Below are positions 1 through 5,117 of a stretch of 5,117 nucleotides of DNA, in pieces. A model generated the notes under the pieces. That model was not told the origin of the DNA. It did not search any database and saw only the letters and a list, made by a program, of their open reading frames with translations. The first letter of the stretch is position 1. Each line of letters starts with the position of its first letter. A program made the translations under genes and the position numbers. The DNA is taken from NCBI GenBank assembly GCA_905204915.1, contig CAJLBR010000059.1:1-5117 (forward strand). Reading direction: 5' to 3'. Source of the stretch: an uncultured Clostridium sp. (GTDB taxonomy: Bacteria > Bacillota > Clostridia > TANB77 > CAG-465).

Positions 1-1649
1 TGTTTTAAAACTTCTCCCACTTCATCATTTGGTTTTAATTTATCTGAATCTAACCAAACACCTTGTTGCATTAAGAATGGATAATTCATAGCTTTCTTCT
101 TAGCTTGAATTCTATATCTTGCCATAAGTTGATCTATTACTAAATCAATCTTTTCATCTAGCATTTCAAAAAACTTATCTACATCTCCATGAGCTTCAAT
201 ACCAAGTCTTGGTAAATTTATTGAAGTAAAGCTTAAATTTCCTCTTCCACAAGTAACTTCTCTTGTTGGGTCATAAACGTTTGCCATAACTCTTGTACGA
301 CATCCCATATATGCAATTTCTGTATTATAATCTCCTGGTTTATAATAAGGTAAATTGAATGGGGCATCTATAAATGAGAAGTTAGGGAATAATCTTTTAG
401 CTGATACTTTACATGCAAGTTTAAATATATCGTAGTTTGGTTCTCCTGGATTATAGTTTATTCCATCTTTAATTTTTAATATTTGTATTGGGAATATTGG
501 TGTTTCTCCATTTCCAAGTCCTGCTTCAGTAGCATTTAAAATGTTGATCATAACCATTCTTCCCTCTGGAGTAGTATCAAGTCCATAGTTAATAGATGAG
601 AATGGTACTTGAGCTCCAGCTCTAGAATGCATTGTATTTAAATTATGTATAAATCCTTCCATTGCTTGGTAAGTTGCTTTATCTGTTTCTTTGTAAGCAT
701 ATTTACTAGCAAATTTTTGTAACTTTTCAACCATTTTTTCATCGAAATGTTTTAAAAGTTCTTTCTTTTCTTCTTCTAAATATCCATTTGTATTTTCAAG
801 AGTTGGTACAAGATCTTTTTCTTCTAATGCACTCTTAATTTCATCTACAACTTCTTCTGAATTTTCTTTTTCTGTTAGAAGTTCTATAGCTTTTACTAAA
901 TTTTTATAATACTCTTTTTTGTATGTTTTTCTTACACCAAGTGCCATAGCGTATTCAAAGTTTGGTACACTTTGTCCGCCATGTTGATCATTTTGATTTG
1001 ATTGAATAGCAATTGCAGCTAAAGCAGCATAACTTCCAATACTTTGAGGTTCTCTTAAATGACCTTCACCAGTAGAAAAACCACCATCGAATAATTTTAT
1101 TAAATCAATTTGTGTACATGTTGTTGTTAATGTTAAAAAGTCTAAATCATGTATATGGATATCACCATTTTTATGTGCTTCAGCATGTTTTGGATCTAAT
1201 ACAAACATTTGATAGAACTTTTTAGCACCTTCACTACCATATTTTAACATAGTACCCATTGCAGTATCTGCATTAACATTGGCATTTTCTCTTTTTATAT
1301 CACTATCTTTTGCATCACTGAAAGTAAGTTGTTCATATGTTTTCATTATTTCTGAACTCATTTCTCTTTGTTGAGTTCTTTCTGCTCTATATAGAATATA
1401 AGATTTTGCTGTTTGAGCATGTCCTTCTTCTATTAAAACTTTTTCAACTGCGTCTTGTACTTGTTCAACAGTTGGTGTTTTTGTATCTAGATTTTGTTCT
1501 AAATACTCGCAAACTTTTCCTGCTAATTCCATAGCAGTTTCATAGTCATGTCCTCCAACAGCACTAGCAGACTTATAAATTGCCTTGGCTATTTTTTCAA
1601 CATTAAATGGAACTTTTCTACCGTCCCTTTTGATTATTTTAGTAATCAT
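1..1649 (-). CDS. nrdD: Anaerobic (class III) ribonucleoside-triphosphate reductase, large subunit; C-terminus cut off by window edge
   Basis: The product reduces ribonucleoside triphosphates to dNTPs without oxygen, using a glycyl radical installed by the radical-SAM activase NrdG. I translated this frame by hand: 549 complete codons with no internal stop. Residues about 3-95 form an ATP-cone allosteric domain (KRDGRKVPFNVEKI near the start, AKSYILYRAERTQQRE near its end). The catalytic core follows. HIHDLDFLTLTTTCTQIDL holds Cys178, matching the thiyl-radical cysteine (Cys79 in phage T4 NrdD). YMGCRTRV holds Cys450, and TCGRGNLSFTSINLPRLG holds Asn471. The 21-residue spacing of Cys450 and Asn471 equals that of T4 Cys290 and Asn311, which suggests the formate-using subtype (inference). 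The family is usually about 600-720 residues, so some 150 residues with the CxxC zinc site and glycyl-radical motif lie beyond the left edge; the visible part is intact, not degraded. The ATG at 1649-1647 is chosen because a strong ribosome binding site precedes it and the ATP-cone begins at once. nrdG probably follows outside the window. Confidence 0.97.
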   Translation of the reverse strand, partial: MITKIIKRDGRKVPFNVEKIAKAIYKSASAVGGHDYETAMELAGKVCEYLEQNLDTKTPTVEQVQDAVEKVLIEEGHAQTAKSYILYRAERTQQREMSSEIMKTYEQLTFSDAKDSDIKRENANVNADTAMGTMLKYGSEGAKKFYQMFVLDPKHAEAHKNGDIHIHDLDFLTLTTTCTQIDLIKLFDGGFSTGEGHLREPQSIGSYAALAAIAIQSNQNDQHGGQSVPNFEYAMALGVRKTYKKEYYKNLVKAIELLTEKENSEEVVDEIKSALEEKDLVPTLENTNGYLEEEKKELLKHFDEKMVEKLQKFASKYAYKETDKATYQAMEGFIHNLNTMHSRAGAQVPFSSINYGLDTTPEGRMVMINILNATEAGLGNGETPIFPIQILKIKDGINYNPGEPNYDIFKLACKVSAKRLFPNFSFIDAPFNLPYYKPGDYNTEIAYMGCRTRVMANVYDPTREVTCGRGNLSFTSINLPRLGIEAHGDVDKFFEMLDEKIDLVIDQLMARYRIQAKKKAMNYPFLMQQGVWLDSDKLKPNDEVGEVLK

Positions 1650-1657
1650 AAAAAATA

Positions 1658-1666
1658 CCACCCCTT
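1658..1666 (-). promoter_or_regulatory. Ribosome binding site of nrdD
   Basis: On the minus strand the sequence AAGGGGTGG ends eight bases before the ATG of nrdD. It is a good match to the anti-Shine-Dalgarno sequence at standard spacing, and it settles the choice of the nrdD start codon. Confidence 0.85.
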
Positions 1667-1686
1667 GTATGTATGTAAGTTTTTAA

Positions 1687-1702
1687 ACACCATATATTGT
1701 GT
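1687..1702 (-). promoter_or_regulatory. NrdR box (putative operator of nrdD)
   Basis: The 16-base sequence reads ACACAATATATGGTGT on the minus strand. It is palindromic except for one base pair and closely matches the NrdR box as I recall it (roughly acaCwATATATwGtgt). NrdR is a zinc-finger/ATP-cone repressor that shuts down ribonucleotide reductase genes when dATP is high. The box lies about 5-20 bases downstream of the predicted transcription start and 37 bases before the nrdD ATG, a position suited to blocking RNA polymerase. NrdR boxes usually occur in pairs about one and a half helical turns apart; I found no convincing second copy at that spacing on either side. Confidence 0.8.
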
Positions 1703-1714
1703 TTTTCTGTCGAA

Positions 1715-1743
1715 ATTATATCACCAAGAATTATGCTTGTCAA
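1715..1743 (-). promoter_or_regulatory. Sigma-A-type promoter of nrdD
   Basis: On the minus strand a consensus -35 hexamer TTGACA (1743-1738) is followed by a 17-base spacer and a consensus -10 hexamer TATAAT (1720-1715). The -10 is preceded by TGA, giving the extended form TGnTATAAT. Transcription should start near 1708, leaving a leader of about 59 nt before nrdD. Both hexamers and the spacer are optimal, so intrinsic strength should be high, with regulation supplied by the NrdR box just downstream. Confidence 0.88.
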
Positions 1744-1796
1744 TGAAAAATTATCAAAAACGCATTACATTTTTAATACAATTTTATGTTCACTTT

Positions 1797-1827
1797 TTTT
1801 GACATATTTTTCCAAATTTTGACATAT
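1797..1827. repeat. Pair of 11-bp direct repeats (TTTTGACATAT) 20 bp apart
   Basis: TTTTGACATAT occurs at 1797-1807 and again at 1817-1827 on the plus strand, a start-to-start distance of 20 bp, or about two helical turns. The repeats lie about 90-120 bp upstream of the predicted nrdD transcription start, on the same face of the helix as each other. This could be a two-site operator for an unknown regulator of nrdD. It could also be chance in AT-rich DNA. I do not recognise a known regulator from the motif. Confidence 0.45.
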
Positions 1828-1868
1828 CAATGTAAGGTATTTTATTATATTACATAATGACAAAAATG

Positions 1869-1885
1869 ACCTAAACTTTTTAGGT
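1869..1885. repeat. Small perfect inverted repeat, possible weak hairpin
   Basis: ACCTAAA and TTTAGGT form a perfect 7-bp inverted repeat around a three-base loop. On the minus strand it lies just past the dtd terminator and is followed by CATTTTTG, so it might act as a weak back-up terminator. The stem has only two G-C pairs, so RNA stability would be low. A protein-binding palindrome is the alternative. Confidence 0.35.
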
Positions 1886-1897
1886 ATATTTAGTAAC

Positions 1898-1927
1898 AAA
1901 AAAAGTAAGCACATATATGCTTACTTT
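1898..1927 (-). terminator. Rho-independent terminator of the permease-dtd unit
   Basis: On the minus strand the hairpin starts five bases after the dtd stop codon. A perfect 10-bp stem (AAAGTAAGCA / TGCTTACTTT) encloses a 6-base loop and runs into a tract of seven T residues (1904-1898). Position and structure fit intrinsic termination of the transcript through dtd, separating it from nrdD. The plus-strand reading also ends in T-rich sequence, but the run is interrupted, so any activity there would be weaker. Confidence 0.9.
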
Positions 1928-1932
1928 AAATT

Positions 1933-2370
1933 TTAATTTTCAATAGTAATTGTTACGGGACCATCATTTATTAATTCAACTTTCATATCTGTACCAAATA
2001 CTCCTGTAAAAACCTTATTTGTATATTTTCTTAATTCATCATTAAATTTATCATACAAATTTATTGCTTTCTCACCATTCATAGCCCTTATATAACTTGG
2101 TCTATTCCCTTTTTTAGTATCTGCATATAAAGTAAATTGAGATACAGATAAAATTGAATAATCCATATCTAATAGTGATAAATTCATTATTCCTTTATCA
2201 TCGTTAAATATTCTTAGGTTCACAATTTTTTTAGCAACTTCAGGAATTTTTTCCTCAGTATCCTCTTTACTAAATCCTACTAACACTAAAATTCCTTCAT
2301 CTATTTTAGAAATTTCTTCTTTTTCTACTGTCACACTTGCCTTTTTTACTCTTTGAAGTACAACTTTCAT
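1933..2370 (-). CDS. dtd: D-aminoacyl-tRNA deacylase
   Basis: This cytoplasmic homodimeric enzyme hydrolyses the ester bond of D-aminoacyl-tRNAs (for example D-Tyr-tRNA) and of glycine mischarged on tRNA-Ala, keeping D-amino acids and misplaced glycine out of translation. The 145-residue protein has the usual family length. It carries both signature motifs: SQFTLYA at residues 77-83, containing the SQxT active-site strand, and NDGPVT at 135-140, containing the Gly-cisPro pair (137-138) that gives chiral selectivity across the dimer interface. The N-terminus MKVVLQRVKKASVTV and the KKGNRPSY segment (86-93) are also typical. The ATG has AAGGAG seven bases upstream. The gene follows the permease gene after 11 bases and is followed at once by a terminator, so it is the last gene of its unit. 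No sign of damage or unusual composition. Confidence 0.97.
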   Translation of the reverse strand: MKVVLQRVKKASVTVEKEEISKIDEGILVLVGFSKEDTEEKIPEVAKKIVNLRIFNDDKGIMNLSLLDMDYSILSVSQFTLYADTKKGNRPSYIRAMNGEKAINLYDKFNDELRKYTNKVFTGVFGTDMKVELINDGPVTITIEN

Positions 2371-2377
2371 ATTTTCT

Positions 2378-2383
2378 CTCCTT
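2378..2383 (-). promoter_or_regulatory. Ribosome binding site of dtd, overlapping the upstream stop codon
   Basis: AAGGAG on the minus strand lies seven bases before the dtd ATG and shares two bases with the TAA stop (2384-2382) of the permease gene. No promoter or terminator fits between the two genes, which supports co-transcription and possibly translational coupling. Confidence 0.85.
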
Positions 2384-5117
2384 ATTCAACACTTTTTAAA
2401 CTTTCGATCATATCTATTTTCTTTAATACAAAATGAATTATGAAATTAACCATAATAGAAAATACCACTGTTATAATTGATGAATAAATATAACTTCTAA
2501 CCAATATATTTTTCATAAATTTCAAAGAATCTATCTCTATACTAGATATTATTGCACTTGTTAAAAAAGTACCAAATACAAGTCCTAATGCCACTGCTAT
2601 AAAAGTAAATATTAAATTTTCCTTATTTATATAGCTATCTACTTCATTATCATAAAACCCTAATACTTTTAACGTAGCAATTTCTCTTTGTCTTTCTCCT
2701 ATATTGATATTTGCAAGATTATATAAAACTACAAATGCTAACAATGCAGAAGATACGATAAGAATCACTACCACATAATTCATTGTATTTAACATATCAC
2801 TAACTGTTTTTAATAATGTAGAAATCATTGATGCTGAAGCTATAGAATCTATTTCTAATATATCTGATAAGATACTATTTTGTACAGATTCATCATCAGT
2901 ATTTACATTAAACAGTATCATATTAGTATCATACTTTGCTATATTTTCTTCATAAAATTCTTTTGACATATAAACGTAGTGTCCTACATGATTTCTTACT
3001 ACTGATGTTACTAAAAACTCATATTCAACATTATTTCCATCAATAAATTTTACTTTATCACCTTGTTTAGCATTTATTTTTTCTGATAATTTATCTGAAA
3101 TTATAATTCCGTCATTTGAAATTTCAGCTAAAGTACCATCCTCTTTTTCTAAATTAATAACCTTGTTTATTTCATCACTTTTTTCTGGTACAAAGACATT
3201 TACATTAAATCTAGTTTTACTATCTTTAGTACCTGTTATAGTTGCTGACGCAGCATTTATTTCAACGTAACTGTCAACATATTTATTATCATTTAGATAA
3301 TCTTCTAATTTTGATATGTTATTAGAGTCTGTCAAAGTAACACTAGCATCATACTTGAATATTCCACCAAACTGTGCTGTTGGAATATCAGATACAGAAT
3401 CTTTTATACCAAATCCAGTAAGCATAAGACCTGTACATCCAGCAATGCCAACTATTGTCATTATAGCTCTCTTTTTATATCTGAATATATTTCTAGCGGT
3501 AACTTTATTAGAAAAATTCATCTTTTTCCAGATAAAATTAACCTTCTCTAACAAAATTCTTTTTCCATTTTTTGGAGGCTTTGGTCTCATAAGTGCTGAA
3601 GCTGTACTTTTTAATTCTTTATATGCAACTAAAATTGTAGCTCCTCCGATACATATAAATGAAATTACTATTCCAGTAAGTCCAACATCCACTCTATATG
3701 AAGCATAAAATTTAGGTATTGTATAAATCATAGCATATAAAATCCATACTATATTAGGAAGAAGATATAATCCAACACTCATTCCCAAGATTCCACCCAC
3801 TACGCATGCAAGTAGTGCATAAATTACATATTTAGAAATTATTTGAAAATTAGAATAGCCTAGTGCCTTTAATGTTCCAATTTCTATTCTTTCTTCCTCT
3901 ATCATTCTTGTCATTGATGTAAGACTAATTAAAACTGCTACTATATAAAAAATTAAAGGAAATATTTTAGAAATATTAGACATAGTTTTTATTGCATCTA
4001 ATATATTAACATATCCAGAATTATCATTTCTATCTTGAATGTACCATTTACCTTTTTCTATTTTTTTAATATCAAGTTCAGCATCGTCAATTTTTTTCTT
4101 AGCATCCTGCAATTTGCTTAAAGCTTCTTCCTTATTTTTGTTAAATTCATTTTCATTATTTTCTAATTCTTTTTTAGCATCTACTAAACTATTTTCAGCT
4201 GAGCTAATTTGCGCTTTAGCTGTATTTATTTTGGCATATGCTGTAGACATACTAGATTCTAACTCTTTAGTCTTACTATCAAGAGTTTCTTTTGCAGTTT
4301 GAATTTCCTTATAACCGTTACTTATTTTTAAACTTGCTTCATTAATAGAATTATCAATTGTTTCTTTTTGTGACTCTAGTAATTTTATATTAGCACTTAC
4401 TTTACTAATATTTTGATCTACCTCAGAAGTATCCATGTTATTTGAAACAAGAGTTTCTCTTTGAGTTTTTAACATGTCTAATTGACTATTTAATTGACTT
4501 ATATTTTCATCAATCTTTTGTTTAGATAAGTTAAGTTCAACTTTTTTAGAATTAAATTCAGTTTCAGAATTTTTTAAATTTTTTTCATTTTCCTCTATTT
4601 CTTTTTCAGCATTTTGAATATTTAACTTAGCCTCGCTAAATTTTGTATTCAAATTTGTTTCTTGACTAGCTAAATTTTGCTTTGATGTTTTAATTTCATT
4701 TTCTGAGTCTTCTATTTTAGATTTAGCATCATTTATCTTTCCCTGTGCATCTTCTAACTCACCATTTACTTTATCATTATTGGTATTAAATTCTGCTTTA
4801 GCATCTTCTACTTTTTTACTAGCTTCTGCTATTATAGAATTATATCTTGCTTCTTGTCTTGAATCTTTAATTTCTTCTAATTTTGAAGTTGCATCCTCTA
4901 TTAATTTTAAATATTCATCACTATTAGTTACACTCAAATTAGCATTTTTAACACTTGTACAAATCTCTGTATAATAATCTATATTTATAATATTTGGTCT
5001 TGTATATATGTAAAATGAAACTGTGCCACTTCCTATTGAACTTGTTCCCCTTTCAGAAGAAATATATAATGGAGATTCCACAATTCCAACAACTTTGAAT
5101 TCCTTCTGTTTAAATAT
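2382..5117 (-). CDS. FtsX/MacB-type ABC transporter permease with long coiled-coil insertion; N-terminus beyond window edge
   Basis: The frame is open to the right edge, giving 911 visible residues plus stop (residue 1 is the codon at 5117-5115). The gene therefore starts outside the window, and the GTG at 5081 is internal. The protein is the membrane subunit of an ABC transporter, probably a mechanotransmission-type system moving lipid, peptide or envelope substrates; the substrate cannot be read from sequence. Layout: a short domain ending (KVVGIVESPLYISSERGTSS); an E/K/N/S-rich coiled coil at about 67-357, probably a hairpin turning near 225-233; a conserved WYIQDRNDNSGY segment at 358-369; membrane segments near 384-402, 428-453 and 478-499; the second module's first segment at 550-569 after ARNIFRYKKR; an extracytoplasmic domain of about 205 residues; and final segments near 779-800, 834-858 and 875-898. 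Two related cytoplasmic loops, EEERIEIGTLKALGY (407-421) and GERQREIATLKVLGF (807-821), show the tandem FtsX duplication and should contact the ATPase. One more membrane segment is expected off-window, as is the ATPase gene. Confidence 0.92.
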   Translation of the reverse strand: MFKQKEFKVVGIVESPLYISSERGTSSIGSGTVSFYIYTRPNIINIDYYTEICTSVKNANLSVTNSDEYLKLIEDATSKLEEIKDSRQEARYNSIIAEASKKVEDAKAEFNTNNDKVNGELEDAQGKINDAKSKIEDSENEIKTSKQNLASQETNLNTKFSEAKLNIQNAEKEIEENEKNLKNSETEFNSKKVELNLSKQKIDENISQLNSQLDMLKTQRETLVSNNMDTSEVDQNISKVSANIKLLESQKETIDNSINEASLKISNGYKEIQTAKETLDSKTKELESSMSTAYAKINTAKAQISSAENSLVDAKKELENNENEFNKNKEEALSKLQDAKKKIDDAELDIKKIEKGKWYIQDRNDNSGYVNILDAIKTMSNISKIFPLIFYIVAVLISLTSMTRMIEEERIEIGTLKALGYSNFQIISKYVIYALLACVVGGILGMSVGLYLLPNIVWILYAMIYTIPKFYASYRVDVGLTGIVISFICIGGATILVAYKELKSTASALMRPKPPKNGKRILLEKVNFIWKKMNFSNKVTARNIFRYKKRAIMTIVGIAGCTGLMLTGFGIKDSVSDIPTAQFGGIFKYDASVTLTDSNNISKLEDYLNDNKYVDSYVEINAASATITGTKDSKTRFNVNVFVPEKSDEINKVINLEKEDGTLAEISNDGIIISDKLSEKINAKQGDKVKFIDGNNVEYEFLVTSVVRNHVGHYVYMSKEFYEENIAKYDTNMILFNVNTDDESVQNSILSDILEIDSIASASMISTLLKTVSDMLNTMNYVVVILIVSSALLAFVVLYNLANINIGERQREIATLKVLGFYDNEVDSYINKENLIFTFIAVALGLVFGTFLTSAIISSIEIDSLKFMKNILVRSYIYSSIITVVFSIMVNFIIHFVLKKIDMIESLKSVE

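Noticed and set aside
1337..1534. Plus-strand open frame of 65 codons
   Set aside because: It lies wholly opposite nrdD. The peptide is a leucine/phenylalanine-rich product of the antisense of an AT-rich gene, with no recognisable domain.
1650..1708. Riboswitch or structured leader in the nrdD 5' untranslated region
   Set aside because: The leader is only about 59 nt, AT-rich, and shows no stable stem or known riboswitch core. The NrdR box accounts for the one palindrome in it.
1548..1802. Plus-strand open frame of 84 codons running into the intergenic region
   Set aside because: Its first part is antisense to the N-terminus of nrdD and the rest crosses the nrdD promoter and operator. There is no good ribosome binding site or family resemblance.
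1844..1872. Second minus-strand promoter for nrdD (TATAAT at 1849-1844)
   Set aside because: At 17-bp spacing the -35 position reads AGGTCA, a poor match, and there is no extended -10 TG. The hexamer is palindrome-like AT-rich sequence expected by chance.
3316..3708. Plus-strand open frame of 130 codons
   Set aside because: Entirely antisense to the permease gene. Its hydrophobic appearance mirrors the membrane-segment coding on the other strand.
4039..4302. Plus-strand open frame of 87 codons with a signal-peptide-like look
   Set aside because: Antisense to the coiled-coil region. Lys/Glu-rich codons read backwards give Ser/Leu/Phe-rich peptides, which explains the look.
4780..4974. Plus-strand open frame of 64 codons
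   Set aside because: Antisense to the coiled-coil region of the permease, with the same artefactual Ser/Leu/Ala-rich composition.
5079..5081. GTG at 5081 as the start of the permease gene
   Set aside because: The frame stays open to the window edge for 12 more codons, and the residues before it (KEFKVVGI) continue the conserved domain sequence. A permease of this type also needs an N-terminal membrane segment, which would be missing.

Overview
This AT-rich window (roughly 30% GC by eye) looks like a chromosomal segment from an anaerobic, low-GC Gram-positive bacterium of the Clostridia type. The reasons are the strong AT bias, the AGGAG-like ribosome binding sites, a class III (oxygen-sensitive) ribonucleotide reductase, and an FtsX-type permease of a form common in Firmicutes. 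I cannot name the genus. All three genes lie on the minus strand, so transcription runs from right to left.

Right part (2382-5117): most of a very large FtsX/MacB-type ABC transporter permease whose N-terminus lies beyond the right edge. The visible part has a coiled-coil insertion of about 290 residues, then two tandem FtsX modules. Its ATPase is not in the window. Eleven bases after it comes dtd (1933-2370), encoding D-aminoacyl-tRNA deacylase. The dtd ribosome binding site overlaps the permease stop codon, so the two are almost certainly co-transcribed. A clear intrinsic terminator (1898-1927) ends this unit.

Middle (1650-1932): a 283-bp intergenic region. Besides the terminator it holds a second small palindrome, a pair of 11-bp direct repeats 20 bp apart, a near-perfect sigma-A-type promoter with an extended -10 element, and a well-conserved NrdR box just downstream of the predicted transcription start.

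Left part (1-1649): nrdD, the anaerobic ribonucleoside-triphosphate reductase. It starts inside the window, and its C-terminus (zinc site and glycyl-radical loop) is cut off by the left edge. The regulatory layout fits NrdR-mediated repression of nrdD when dNTPs are plentiful.

The window is mostly conventional. The points most worth a second look are the promoter and operator arrangement of nrdD, the direct repeats upstream of it, the long coiled-coil permease, and the placement of dtd behind a transporter gene. I found no evidence for a novel multi-gene system.
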